A stretch of 64,000 nucleotides of DNA from an uncultured Oscillibacter sp. (GTDB lineage: Bacteria > Bacillota > Clostridia > Oscillospirales > Oscillospiraceae), in assembly GCA_910576865.1 (NCBI GenBank), contig CAJTKE010000008.1, positions 32,780 through 96,779 of the forward strand, given 5' to 3'. Shown in pieces: positions 24,478-32,465 of the stretch. The stretch's first letter is position 1. Every line of letters begins with the position of its first letter. Position numbers and translations under genes: made by a program. Below the pieces are notes generated by a model. That model worked only from the letters and a program-made list of their open reading frames with translations. It was not told where the DNA came from and did not search any database.

Positions 24478-25541
24478 GCGGGGAGTTTCTGGACATTGCC
24501 CGGGAGCACCGGGCCCGCTATCCCCTGATGGAGCCCCGGGACTTCGCCAAGCTGGCCTATCAGAGCGAGTTCGGTCCCGCCCACATGGTCCAGAGCCCGG
24601 ACAAGGTCCTGGCGGCGCTGCTGGCGGAGCGAAAGGAGGCGGGGGCGGAGCCCCTGCCCATGGAGCCCATCGGAAACGGCCTGTGCCGCTTTCCCATCAC
24701 CCAGGCGCTTTCCACCCTCTGGGAGCTGCCCCTGATCGGGCGGATGTTCAGCCGGACCATGTGGACCACGGAGGGCACGGTGGAGGGCCTGACGGAAAAA
24801 CTGGAGGCCCTGGCCTCCCTCCCGGTCCCCGGCATGGAGGAGTATCTGGAGGGCTGGCGGCGGGAGGGCTGTCCGCCGGTCTCCCACAGCGAGGCGTTCC
24901 GGAGGGCCTACAACCCCCACTACCGGGTCCTGCGGCTGGACTGCGCCCGGTTTCTCCCGGCGCTGATCCCGCTGGAGAAGCTGGCCCGGGACACCGGGAT
25001 TCTGGGGAAGAGGCCGATTCTCTTCGCCATAGACGGCCGCTGCGGCAGCGGGAAGACGGGCTTCGCCGAGCTGGCGTCGGGCCTCCTGGTCTGCTCCTCC
25101 GACGTGGTCCACATGGACGACTTCTACCTTCCGTCGGAGAGGCGGGGGGCGGACTGGATGGAGGTCCCCGCCGGGAACATGGACCTGGAGCGGCTGCGGC
25201 GGGAGGTGCTGGATTCTCCCGACCGGGACAACGGAGACACGGCCTACCGTCCCTATGACTGCCGGACCGGGCTTTTCAAGGACCCCGTGGAGCTCTGGGA
25301 GCCCCTGACCATCGTGGAGGGCACCTATTCCCAGCACCCGTCCCTGGCGAAGTACTACGACTATAGAATCTTCCTCACCTGTGGCCGGGAGGAGCAGACC
25401 CACCGCCTCCAGGCCCGGGAGGGGGACTGCTACCCCACCTTCAACCGGGTGTGGCGGACGCTGGAGGAGCGGTATTTCGCCGCCTGCGGCACGGAGAAGG
25501 CCGCCGATCTGGTGGTGGACACCACCGGCTTCTTTGAATAG
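24474..25541 (+). CDS. Two-part protein: conserved N-terminal domain plus uridine kinase-like P-loop domain
   Basis: 355 aa. The C-terminal half (about 180-355) is a P-loop NTPase of the uridine kinase/pantothenate kinase type: Walker A IDGRCGSGKTG near residue 190, HMDDFYLPSERR (substrate-binding Asp pair), and VEGTYSQHPSLAKYYDYRIFL. The N-terminal half (EFLDIAREHRARYPLMEPRDF...SEFGPAHMV) is a conserved domain I cannot name; it contains an invariant-looking FPITQ segment and a HSEAFRRAYNPHYRV segment just before the kinase. GTG at 24474 overlaps the DUF3842 stop; AGGGGAG lies 8 bp upstream. The substrate is unknown: nucleoside, sugar or coenzyme precursor are possible. Confidence 0.8.
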   Translation: MSGEFLDIAREHRARYPLMEPRDFAKLAYQSEFGPAHMVQSPDKVLAALLAERKEAGAEPLPMEPIGNGLCRFPITQALSTLWELPLIGRMFSRTMWTTEGTVEGLTEKLEALASLPVPGMEEYLEGWRREGCPPVSHSEAFRRAYNPHYRVLRLDCARFLPALIPLEKLARDTGILGKRPILFAIDGRCGSGKTGFAELASGLLVCSSDVVHMDDFYLPSERRGADWMEVPAGNMDLERLRREVLDSPDRDNGDTAYRPYDCRTGLFKDPVELWEPLTIVEGTYSQHPSLAKYYDYRIFLTCGREEQTHRLQAREGDCYPTFNRVWRTLEERYFAACGTEKAADLVVDTTGFFE

Positions 25542-25618
25542 AAGGGTTGGCTCCAAAATGCGGGAAGGAAGATAGTTACGAAAGAAACCCAGGAGGGGTG
25601 TCTTTCGTTTTCAATCAT

Positions 25619-25687
25619 AAGTTTTTCAGTGCCTTGAAAGGCATTGAAAAACTTGCCCCGCCCGCCGAAATATTCGGCGGGCGGGGC
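25619..25687 (+). terminator. Two tandem hairpins after the kinase gene
   Basis: Hairpin 1: 15-bp arms with one mismatch (25619-25633 with 25640-25654). Hairpin 2: perfect 15-bp arms (25655-25669 with 25673-25687). Neither is followed by a long T-run, and hairpin 2 abuts the next promoter. They probably end the aldo/keto reductase operon. Confidence 0.55.
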
Positions 25688-25717
25688 TTGGCAGAAGCCA
25701 GACCCCTGTGGTATACT
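25688..25717 (+). promoter_or_regulatory. Promoter of the first ECF S-component gene
   Basis: TTGGCA (25688-25693), 18-bp spacer, TATACT (25712-25717) with extended -10 TGG. Confidence 0.65.
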
Positions 25718-25723
25718 TTTATG

Positions 25724-25794
25724 GAAACAACCCGCCGCCAGGAAGGCGGCGGACTGTCAGAAGACGGAAAAACTACATGTAAGGAGTTTTTCCC
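25724..25794 (+). promoter_or_regulatory. Structured leader with RBS-masking hairpin (riboswitch-like, class unknown)
   Basis: The 70-nt leader holds a strong hairpin (CCGCCGCC-AGGAA-GGCGGCGG) and, just before the start codon, a perfect 9-bp stem (25766-25774 with 25785-25793) whose loop and 3' arm contain the ribosome binding site AAGGAG (25781-25786). Opening or closing this stem would control translation of the vitamin transporter component. It does not match a riboswitch class I recognise. Confidence 0.45.
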
Positions 25795-26370
25795 ATGAAC
25801 GAAACCAAAACACAAAGGCCGGTCCAGACCCTGGTGACCGCCGCCATGCTGCTGGCCGTCGGCTACATCCTGCCCTTCTTCACCGGGCAGATTCCCCAGA
25901 TCGGAAACATGCTCTGCCCCATGCACCTGCCGGTGCTGCTGTGCGGCCTCCTCTGCGGCTGGAAGTACGGCTTGGCCGTGGGCTTCCTCCTGCCCCTGCT
26001 GCGGAGCGCCGTCCTGACGGCGCCCCCCATGTTCCCCACGGCCATCGCCATGGCCTTCGAGCTGGGGGCCTACGGCCTCCTGGTGGGCTGGCTCTACGCC
26101 CGGTCCCGCTGGCAGTGCGTGGCCGCGCTGTACCGCTGCCTGATTCTCGCCATGATCGGCGGGCGGGTCGTCTGGGCCGCGGTCCGGATCGTCCTCTCCG
26201 GCGTGTCCGGGCAGGCCTTCACCTGGCAGATGTTCCTCTCCGGCGCGTTTTTGACCGCCATCCCCGGCATCATCCTGCAGCTGGCCTTCATCCCCGTGGT
26301 GATGGTGGCCCTGGACCGGACCGGGATGGTCCGCTTCCGCCGGGGAGGGGAGACGGCCCAGACGGCTTGA
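25795..26370 (+). CDS. ECF transporter S component (vitamin-binding subunit)
   Basis: Integral membrane substrate-capture protein of an energy-coupling-factor transporter, 191 aa with about six hydrophobic helices. N-terminal LVTAAMLLAVGYILPFFTGQIPQIGNM and the following MHLPVLLCGLLCGWKYGLAVG fit the S-component pattern (first-helix small-residue interface and conserved short loops). The HLP segment is like the HIP/HLP of pantothenate or folate type S components, but the ligand cannot be assigned. The shared ATPase and T subunits are not in the window, as is normal for group II ECF systems. The neighbouring MocR regulator suggests vitamin B6-related control (inference). Confidence 0.85.
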   Translation: MNETKTQRPVQTLVTAAMLLAVGYILPFFTGQIPQIGNMLCPMHLPVLLCGLLCGWKYGLAVGFLLPLLRSAVLTAPPMFPTAIAMAFELGAYGLLVGWLYARSRWQCVAALYRCLILAMIGGRVVWAAVRIVLSGVSGQAFTWQMFLSGAFLTAIPGIILQLAFIPVVMVALDRTGMVRFRRGGETAQTA

Positions 26371-26386
26371 GAATGCGGTTTTTGAA

Positions 26387-27769
26387 TCAGCGGGTCAGGA
26401 AGACCTCGCGGAGCAGCGCCTCCGCCTCGTCCAGCCTCGGCCCGTCCAGTCCCGCGTAATTGATGACCAGCGTGTGGTCATAAGCGGGGTTGGGAATGGC
26501 GGCGTACTCCGACAAAAAGCTGAGACGCACTCCCTGGCCCTCCGCCCTCTGGCGGAGGGCCTCGTCGTCCTCCGGCCTGTCCTTCAGCCGGAGGAGGAAG
26601 TGGAGTCCCGCCCCCCGGTCGGTGATGGAGGCGGCGAAGGGGCAGTTCTGGAAGCGCTCCAGCACCGCCGCCCGGCGGAGGCGGTACTTCTTCCTGGCCC
26701 GGGAGATGTGCCGCTCGTACCCGCCGCCGGAGAGGAACCGGGCCAGCACCTGCTGGTCCAGGGTGGGAACGGTGGAGGCGTAAAAGCCCAGTTCCCGCCG
26801 GTAGCGCTCCAGCAGCCGGGGAGGCAGGACCATGAACCCCACCCGCATGGAGGGGGAGATGGTCTGGGAAAAGGTGTTCATGTAGATGACCCGGCCCCGG
26901 GTGTCGATGCTCTGGAGAGTGGGGATGGGCCGGCCGGTGAAGCGGAACTCGCTGTCATAGTCGTCCTCGATGATCACGGCGTCCCGCTCCTCCGCCCAGC
27001 GGAGGAGGGCCTGCCGCCGGGCGATGGGGGTGACGATGCCTGTGGGGTAATGGTGGGCGGGGGAGAGGTGGGCCGCCGTGGCCCCGGAGGCGTACAGGGC
27101 CTCCAGGCGCATGCCCTGGCCGTCCAGGGGGATGGGGCGGCAGACCGCGCCCCACTTGCCGTAGACCTGCCGGATCTTGGGGTAGCCCGGGTCCTCCAGG
27201 GCGAAGACGGTTCCCTCCCGGCCCAGGAGCTGGGCCAGGAGCAGGTACAGGTATTCCGCCCCCGCCCCCACCACGATCTGCTCCGGGGACACCGCCATGC
27301 CCTTGAAGTCCCGGAGGTCCTGGGCGATGGCCTCCCGCAGGGAGAGGAGGCCCTGATAGGGGGCCGGGGACAGATGACTCCCCTCGGAGAGGACCTGACG
27401 GGTGAGCCGGGCCCAGAGGGCGGAGGGAAAGGGGTCCACCTGCCCGCTTTTCAGGTCCAGCCGCCAGGACCGGGGCGGCTCCTCCGCCGGAACGGGAGCC
27501 CCCTCCTCCGCCGCCGGGAGGCGGCGGTCCACCTGGGAGACGAAGAACCCGGACCGGGGCCGGGCGTCCACATAGCCCTCCGCCTCCAACTGCTGATAGG
27601 CCCCCTCCACCGTGACGACGGATACCCGCAGATGCTCCGCCAGGGCCCGCTTGGAGGGCAGGCGCTCCCCCGCCGTCAGGGCGCCGCTGAGGATGTCGTC
27701 CCGGAGACGGCGGTACAGGTATTCATACAGGGACAGGCCTCCCCGGGCCTCCAGGTCGTATGTCAGCAT
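26387..27769 (-). CDS. MocR-type GntR regulator with aminotransferase-like domain lacking the PLP lysine
   Basis: Transcription factor of the MocR/PdxR subfamily, 460 aa. The N-terminal winged helix-turn-helix (about 1-75: LSLYEYLYRRLRDDILSGAL, then LPSKRALAEHLRVSVVTVEGAYQQLEAEG) is joined by a linker to a fold-type I aminotransferase domain. The domain keeps VVGAGAEYLY, EDPGYP, HHYPTG and IIEDDYDSEF. The Schiff-base position in NTFSQTISPSMRVGF is Gln (codon 26874-26876) where the family has Lys in FSK. The start at 27769 has AGAGGAGG at 7 bp. It lies between two ECF S-component genes, convergent with the first and divergent from the second, so it probably controls one or both. Confidence 0.9.
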   Translation of the reverse strand: MLTYDLEARGGLSLYEYLYRRLRDDILSGALTAGERLPSKRALAEHLRVSVVTVEGAYQQLEAEGYVDARPRSGFFVSQVDRRLPAAEEGAPVPAEEPPRSWRLDLKSGQVDPFPSALWARLTRQVLSEGSHLSPAPYQGLLSLREAIAQDLRDFKGMAVSPEQIVVGAGAEYLYLLLAQLLGREGTVFALEDPGYPKIRQVYGKWGAVCRPIPLDGQGMRLEALYASGATAAHLSPAHHYPTGIVTPIARRQALLRWAEERDAVIIEDDYDSEFRFTGRPIPTLQSIDTRGRVIYMNTFSQTISPSMRVGFMVLPPRLLERYRRELGFYASTVPTLDQQVLARFLSGGGYERHISRARKKYRLRRAAVLERFQNCPFAASITDRGAGLHFLLRLKDRPEDDEALRQRAEGQGVRLSFLSEYAAIPNPAYDHTLVINYAGLDGPRLDEAEALLREVFLTR

Positions 27770-27817
27770 GACCACGCCTCCTCTGACCTTATGAATAATT
27801 CTTGTTTTGGCTATTTC

Positions 27818-27842
27818 TATCATACCATAATTGCGCTATGAT
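27818..27842. promoter_or_regulatory. Divergent promoter region between mocR and the second ECF S component
   Basis: TATGAT -10 boxes occur in both directions: plus at 27837-27842 and minus at about 27818-27823. They form an ATCATA...TATGAT dyad around an AT-rich centre. The shared region is a natural place for MocR to act on both genes. The -35 elements are weak, consistent with an activated promoter. Confidence 0.5.
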
Positions 27843-27874
27843 GACAACATCAACCGACAAAGGAGCGAAGCGGA

Positions 27875-28435
27875 ATGGAAAAGACTTTAAACCGGGAGAT
27901 GGGCCGGGCGGGCGCCCGGATGCTGGCCCTGACGGGGCTGTTCGCCGCCCTGGGCTGCGTGGGGACGATGGTTTTGCAGGTGCCTTCCCCCACCGGCGGG
28001 TACATGAACCTGGGAGACGCGGTGGTGATCCTGGGGGCCTGGCTGCTGGGACCGGTATACGGAGCGGTGGCCGGAGGCGTGGGCCCCGCCATGGCGGACC
28101 TGCTGAGCGGCTATGCCGTCTACGTTCCCGCCACTCTGGTCATCAAGGCCCTCATGGCCCTGACGGCGGCGCTGCTGTACCGAACCCTGGGGAAGAAGGG
28201 ACTGCTGCTTTCCGCTCTGGCGGCGGAGGTCCCCATGGTTTTGGGCTACTGGCTGTTTGACGGGGTCCTGGCCGCCCTCTCCGGCGGAGGGACCCTGGGA
28301 CTCTGCCTGACGGGCAGCGCGGCCGGCGTGCCCAGCAACCTGGTCCAGGCCGCCTTCGGCGCGGCGGCGTCCACGCTGCTGGCGCTGGCGCTGCGGCGGA
28401 GCGGATACGCCCGAAAGCGGTTCCCCGGGTTGTGA
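27875..28435 (+). CDS. ECF transporter S component, probably vitamin B6 related
   Basis: Membrane S component, 186 aa, with about six hydrophobic segments. Characteristic parts are GYMNLGDAVVILGAWLLGPVYGA (conserved ligand-loop region) and YAVYVPATLVIKALMALTAALLY. It is read divergently from the MocR regulator with only 105 bp between the genes, the usual arrangement for MocR-controlled vitamin B6 uptake or synthesis genes. Pyridoxine (PdxU-like) or a thiamine precursor is the likely ligand; this is inferred from context, not from binding residues. AAAGGAG lies 9 bp before the start. A terminator follows. Confidence 0.85.
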   Translation: MEKTLNREMGRAGARMLALTGLFAALGCVGTMVLQVPSPTGGYMNLGDAVVILGAWLLGPVYGAVAGGVGPAMADLLSGYAVYVPATLVIKALMALTAALLYRTLGKKGLLLSALAAEVPMVLGYWLFDGVLAALSGGGTLGLCLTGSAAGVPSNLVQAAFGAAASTLLALALRRSGYARKRFPGL

Positions 28436-28449
28436 GCGGCGGAAAGAGA

Positions 28450-28483
28450 ACGGGCCTCCAAGGCGTTTGCCTTGGAGGCCCGT
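28450..28483 (+). terminator. Terminator-like hairpin after the second ECF S component
   Basis: Perfect 15-bp stem (28450-28464 with 28469-28483), 4-nt loop. The T-run is poor on both sides. Confidence 0.6.
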
Positions 28484-28507
28484 CAGCTTGTCAAAAACGT
28501 GGGAACC

Positions 28508-29320
28508 TCAGCTCAAACCGTCCGGGGCGTTCCACCCGTCCCAGGGGGACGCCTGGGGCGGCTCCGCCCCCAGGCCCACGCCGGAGGTCCGTTTGGCGGT
28601 CTCAAAGTAGCTGAGCTGGACGCAGACGTAATTGGGATAGTAGAATAGTGCCACCGCGATCTGCCAGATGCCGAAGACCAGGTCCAGGACCAGGATGGGC
28701 AGGCCGAAGTATGTATCCGGGGAGGGGATGCCGTAGAGAATCTCGGCGGTGACGTCCCGGGCCACGATCTGGGTCAGAACCATGGTGGGAAACCGGGCCA
28801 GCAGGTTCCAGCCGAAGTAGCTCAGGTCCAGCATGAAGAGCTGGGACTTGTAGCCCAGGGTCTGCCGCTTGCTCATGTCCAGGGCCTCCATGGCGCCGAT
28901 GCCGGGATTCTCGTAGAGGTTGAACCGGGCGAAGCTGTACCGGTAGGCGGCGATGAAGCCGGGAATGATGAAGAGCAGGGACCAGAGAAAGATGAAAAAG
29001 AGGGTGACAAGGTCCAGCACAATGAGTTTCCCCACAAAGGAGAACCCGTCAAACAGCGTCAGGTACTCCGCCCGCTCGCCCCGGCGGATGGCCATGCAGT
29101 AAAGCACAAAGCCCGCCGTCAGGACGGTGGACAGCAGTCCGGCCAGAATGGAGATGAAAATACCCAGAAAGCCGCCGCCTCCCACGGAGGAGATCAGTCC
29201 CAGCGCCAGCGTCAGTCCCATGAACAGGGCGGTCATGCCCTTGGGGGAGACCTGGGCCTCCCGCAGCAGCTCCGCCGCCTCCCACTTGCATTTTTTCCGG
29301 TCTATGTTTTCAAACATCAT
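28508..29320 (-). CDS. DUF975 family membrane protein
   Basis: Integral membrane protein of 270 aa, function unknown. The N-terminus (NIDRKKCKWEAAELLREAQ) and following helices fit DUF975, a family of five- to six-helix proteins widespread in Firmicutes. Segments include LSTVLTAGFVLYCMAI, LFFIFLWSLLFIIPGFIAAYRYS (family GxxxxYRYS pattern) and GYKSQLFMLDLSYFGW, also typical. The start is ATG at 29320 with AGGAGG 7 bp upstream (a second ATG follows directly). Stands alone on the minus strand. Confidence 0.87.
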   Translation of the reverse strand: MMFENIDRKKCKWEAAELLREAQVSPKGMTALFMGLTLALGLISSVGGGGFLGIFISILAGLLSTVLTAGFVLYCMAIRRGERAEYLTLFDGFSFVGKLIVLDLVTLFFIFLWSLLFIIPGFIAAYRYSFARFNLYENPGIGAMEALDMSKRQTLGYKSQLFMLDLSYFGWNLLARFPTMVLTQIVARDVTAEILYGIPSPDTYFGLPILVLDLVFGIWQIAVALFYYPNYVCVQLSYFETAKRTSGVGLGAEPPQASPWDGWNAPDGLS

Positions 29321-29391
29321 GATAGGGCCTCCTGTTTTCCGGTGAAATCCTGTCTCCAGTGTAGCACAGTCCGGCCCGGATGGCAAGCGGC

Positions 29392-29420
29392 AAAACGGAC
29401 CCGCCGGGAGGCGGGTCCGT
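29392..29420 (-). terminator. Terminator after the dihydrouridine synthase gene
   Basis: Perfect 11-bp stem (29395-29405 with 29410-29420), GGGA loop, four T on the minus strand. It ends the probable pyrG-to-dus transcript. Confidence 0.75.
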
Positions 29421-29425
29421 CCATT

Positions 29426-30403
29426 TCATGCCAATTCCCCCTGAGGGGCGTCCAGAAGGTCCAGCTCCTGGAAAATCTGAGTCTCCAGCTCCTCGTAGGC
29501 CCGGGGGCCCCGGGAGCGGCGCATCCGGCCCCCCAGGCGCTCGCCGCCCGCGAAGAGGTGGATGAGGTAAAACCAGACCTCCTTCATCCGCTGGGAGGCG
29601 GGAGCGGCCTGCCCGTCGGGGGCGGCCTGGGCGTAGAAGTCCTGATAGGCCCGGTAGAGCTCCGTGGTGAAGGCCTGGAGCTCCTCCTTCGTGGCGGCGG
29701 GGCCGCCCCGGAGCCGCCGGAACAGCGCCGGGTCCGCGATGGCCCCCCGGCCGATCATGGCGGCGTTCAAATTGGGAAACCGGGTCTCCAGAGCCCGGAC
29801 GCCCGCGACGGAGGTCAGGTCCCCGTTGTAGCAGACGGGATTCTTGCTCTCCGCCACGGCCAGGGCGAACTGATCCATGTGCACCGCCCCCCGGTACTTC
29901 TCCGGCCGGACCCGGGGGTGGACGGTGAGGCAGGCGATGGGGTAGCGGTTGAAGATTTCCAGCAGCCGGGGAAACTCCTCCGGCACGTTGTAGCCCAGGC
30001 GGGTCTTCACGGAGACGGGGACCCTGGTGCCGGAAAAGACCTGATCCAGAAAGCGGTCCAGGCGGTCCGGGTCCAGCAGCAGGCCGGAGCCCTTCCCCTT
30101 GGCGGTGACGGTGCCGGAGGGACAGCCCAGATTCAGGTTGACCTCCCCATAGCCCATGTCCGCCAGGGCCTCCGCCGCCCAGACGAAATCCGCCGCCTGC
30201 TTCGCCATCACCTGGGGGACCTGGGGAAGATTCTCCGGGTTCTCCAGCTCCCGGCGGTCCCGGGGGGTGATGACGTGCTGGTCCGTGGGGGAGATGAAGG
30301 GGACGAAATACCGGTCCGCCCCGCCGAAGTGCTTGTGCCACACCCGGCGGAAAACCCGCTTGGTGATGCCGTCCAGGGGGGCGAAGTCAAAGCGGGCAAT
30401 CAT
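29426..30403 (-). CDS. tRNA-dihydrouridine synthase family protein
   Basis: FMN-dependent enzyme that reduces uridine to dihydrouridine in tRNA D-loops. TIM-barrel signatures: FAPLDGITKRVFR near the N-terminus, the catalytic Cys in NLNLGCPSGT (about residue 100), SVKTRLGY, LTVHPR, and FMN phosphate-binding AMIGRGAIADP. 325 aa is normal. Start ATG at 30403 has GGAGAGG 5 bp upstream and overlaps the stop of the Spx-like gene by 4 bp (ATGA). A second dus gene (dusB type) is at 57709; this one is a different subgroup. Confidence 0.93.
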   Translation of the reverse strand: MIARFDFAPLDGITKRVFRRVWHKHFGGADRYFVPFISPTDQHVITPRDRRELENPENLPQVPQVMAKQAADFVWAAEALADMGYGEVNLNLGCPSGTVTAKGKGSGLLLDPDRLDRFLDQVFSGTRVPVSVKTRLGYNVPEEFPRLLEIFNRYPIACLTVHPRVRPEKYRGAVHMDQFALAVAESKNPVCYNGDLTSVAGVRALETRFPNLNAAMIGRGAIADPALFRRLRGGPAATKEELQAFTTELYRAYQDFYAQAAPDGQAAPASQRMKEVWFYLIHLFAGGERLGGRMRRSRGPRAYEELETQIFQELDLLDAPQGELA

Positions 30404-30750
30404 CCCAGCCTCTCCTCCCACTCCTGGAGCTTGAAGCCGGTGAGGACGAAGCCGTCCCCTACCAGAATGGGCCGCTTCACCAGCATGCCGTCCGTGGCCA
30501 GCAGGGCGATCTGCTCCTCCTCGCTCATGGCGGGGAGCTTGTCCTTCAATCCCAGGGCCTTGTACTGGAGGCCGCTGGTGTTGAAAAAGGGCTTCAGGGG
30601 CAGGCCGCTGGCGGTCCACCATTGGCGGAGCTCCTCCGCTGTGGGGTTTTCCAGCTTGATGTCCCGGACCTCGCAGGCGAGGCCCTTCTCGTCCAGCCAT
30701 TTTTTCGCCTTCTGGCAGGTAGTGCACTTTGGATACCAGAGAAAGAGCAT
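30400..30750 (-). CDS. ArsC/Spx family protein
   Basis: Thioredoxin-fold protein of 116 aa from the arsenate reductase/Spx family. It begins MLFLWYPKCTTCQKAKKWL, so the redox site is CTTC near residues 9-12, as in Spx and MgsR-like stress regulators rather than detoxifying ArsC. The C-terminal part has KRPILVGDGFVLTGFK, the conserved R-P-I element. It lies 19 bp downstream of the peptidase gene and overlaps dus. Whether it binds RNA polymerase as Spx does is not shown by the sequence. Confidence 0.9.
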   Translation of the reverse strand: MLFLWYPKCTTCQKAKKWLDEKGLACEVRDIKLENPTAEELRQWWTASGLPLKPFFNTSGLQYKALGLKDKLPAMSEEEQIALLATDGMLVKRPILVGDGFVLTGFKLQEWEERLG

Positions 30751-30769
30751 GGGGGATTCCTCCTTTGCG

Positions 30770-31861
30770 TTACAGGACCAGCAGTTCCTTGGGGGCTCGG
30801 GTCAAGTTCCGGCGTCCCTCCGGGGTGATGAGAATCACGTCCTCAATGCGGACGCCCAGTTTCCCGGGAATGTAAATCCCCGGCTCCGCCGAAATCACCG
30901 CCCCGGCGGGGAGGGGCGTTTCGTTGGAAGACGCGGCGTTGGGGGCCTCGTGGATTTCCACGCCCACCCCGTGGCCGAAGCTGTGGGTGAAGTACTCCCC
31001 ATAGCCCGCCTCCGCGATGACGCTTCTGGCGGCGGCGTCCACTTCTTTGCCGGCCACCCCAGCCCTGGCGGCGGCGATGCCCACCTCCTGGGCGGCCAAA
31101 ACGGTTTTGTAAACCCGCTCCATCTCCTCCGTGACGGACCCCACGGCAACGGTCCGGGTCATGTCGGAGCAGTAGCCGCCGTAAATGCAGCCGAAGTCCA
31201 TGGTGACGAACTCCCCGGCCTGAATCTCCTTCTCCGAGGGCACGCCGTGGGGCAGGCTTCCGTTGGGCCCGGAGACCACGATGGGGTCGAAGGACATGTC
31301 CGACGCGCCGTAGTGGAGCATGAGGTACTGGAGACGGGCGGCGATCTCCTTTTCCGTCACGCCGGGGCGGAACTCCTTCAGGATGTCCTCCAGGGCCCGC
31401 TCGGCGATGCCCTGGGCGGTCTCCATGGCTTGGAGTTCCTCCGCGTCCTTGGTCTGGCGGAGCTTCAAGATGGGCTCGGAGGCGCCGACCAGCTCGCAGG
31501 TGGGACGGCCCTTCTCCGACAGGGCCTTTTTCAGGCGGCGGAAGGACTGGACGGACATCACCGCGTCCTCGATCCCCAAGCGGCGGATGCCCTTCAAAAA
31601 CACCTGCTCCTTGAGCTGGTCCGCGAGGCCCTTTCCGGGCTTCACCTCCCGGAGCTCCGCCCCGTCCAGGCGGCGGGACGCGGCCTCGGTGTACCGGGCG
31701 TCGGTGAAGAAGACGGCGTCCTGACGGGTGACGAGAGCGGTCGCGTCCGTACCCGGGGTGAAGAAGCCGGAGGCGTAAAAGCGGTTGGCCTCCCCGGTGA
31801 GGAGGACGGCGTCCAGGTTTTCCGCCTCCAGGGCGGAGGCGATGGCGGCGTAGTGGTTCAT
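30770..31861 (-). CDS. Xaa-Pro aminopeptidase/dipeptidase family (M24B) metallopeptidase
   Basis: Cytosolic peptidase that removes residues next to proline, 363 aa. The N-terminal creatinase-like domain covers about residues 1-125. The C-terminal pita-bread domain has all five metal ligands: Asp in FVTMDFG, Asp in CSDMTRTVAVG, His in HSFGHGVGVEIHE, Glu in SAEPGIYIPG and Glu in GVRIEDVIL. The start is ATG at 31861 with AAGGA about 10 bp upstream. It follows the RNHCP gene by 56 bp on the same strand. Confidence 0.94.
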   Translation of the reverse strand: MNHYAAIASALEAENLDAVLLTGEANRFYASGFFTPGTDATALVTRQDAVFFTDARYTEAASRRLDGAELREVKPGKGLADQLKEQVFLKGIRRLGIEDAVMSVQSFRRLKKALSEKGRPTCELVGASEPILKLRQTKDAEELQAMETAQGIAERALEDILKEFRPGVTEKEIAARLQYLMLHYGASDMSFDPIVVSGPNGSLPHGVPSEKEIQAGEFVTMDFGCIYGGYCSDMTRTVAVGSVTEEMERVYKTVLAAQEVGIAAARAGVAGKEVDAAARSVIAEAGYGEYFTHSFGHGVGVEIHEAPNAASSNETPLPAGAVISAEPGIYIPGKLGVRIEDVILITPEGRRNLTRAPKELLVL

Positions 31862-31917
31862 AGAAAGACAGTCCTTCCGGTTTTGAAATGGGCGGGGAAG
31901 CCCCCGCCCGGTTTGAT

Positions 31918-32343
31918 TTATCCCATGGACCCGCTGCCGCCCATGAGGGCGGTCATCTCCTCGATCCGCTCCAGCGGGAAGGGAGGGGCGCACAGGGGCT
32001 TCATGGCGATGCTCATCAGCTTCATGGGGTTGTCGTCCGCCGCCACCCGGTTGGAGCTGAGACTGCCGCAGCGGCGGCAGCGGTGGACGATGGCCCACTC
32101 GCCGCCCTTGCGGACCCAGACGGCAATGGGGTCCATGACGCCGCCGCAGTCCGCCGCCCGGTCGCCGGGCTCCACGTCCAGGTGGACGCTGGAAAGGCAG
32201 TTGGGGCAGTGGTTGCGGTGGTCTCCGCCCGCCCCGGCGGGGGTGACGAGGCGGCCGCAGACCCGGCAGGTGAAGGCGTCGGTGCAGGGGTGGGTTTTGT
32301 ACCAGCCTTTTTCGTATAGCTTCCGTTTGTTTTCACGGTTCAT
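31918..32343 (-). CDS. RNHCP domain zinc-binding protein
   Basis: Small protein of 141 aa carrying the RNHCP domain, named after the motif seen here as DHRNHCPNCLSSVH. Cysteine pairs CRVCG, HCPNC and HRCRRCG could bind one or two zinc ions. The C-terminal tail (PMKLMSIAMKPLCAPPFPLERIEEM) is family-typical. Function is unknown; nucleic-acid or ribosome contact is a reasonable guess. The start is ATG at 32343 with AGGAGG about 10 bp upstream. Placed 122 bp after pyrG. Confidence 0.82.
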   Translation of the reverse strand: MNRENKRKLYEKGWYKTHPCTDAFTCRVCGRLVTPAGAGGDHRNHCPNCLSSVHLDVEPGDRAADCGGVMDPIAVWVRKGGEWAIVHRCRRCGSLSSNRVAADDNPMKLMSIAMKPLCAPPFPLERIEEMTALMGGSGSMG

Positions 32344-32465
32344 GATGAAGTTTCCTCCTGAAGATGTTCCGAATCTTCCGGGAGGAATGGCGAGTGCAGA
32401 TTTGCCAACCTCCCGGTTAAGCGGCACTCTCCGAAGCAAAAAATTTCCGTTTCATAAGATACTCC

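Noticed and set aside
22764..25556. 930-codon open frame on the minus strand
   Set aside because: Antisense to the aldo/keto reductase, DUF3842 and kinase genes; no domain content.
25547..25798. 83-codon plus-strand frame before the ECF S component
   Set aside because: It runs through two perfect hairpins, a promoter and the structured leader, and its only well-placed upstream purine run abuts a GTG with no spacing.
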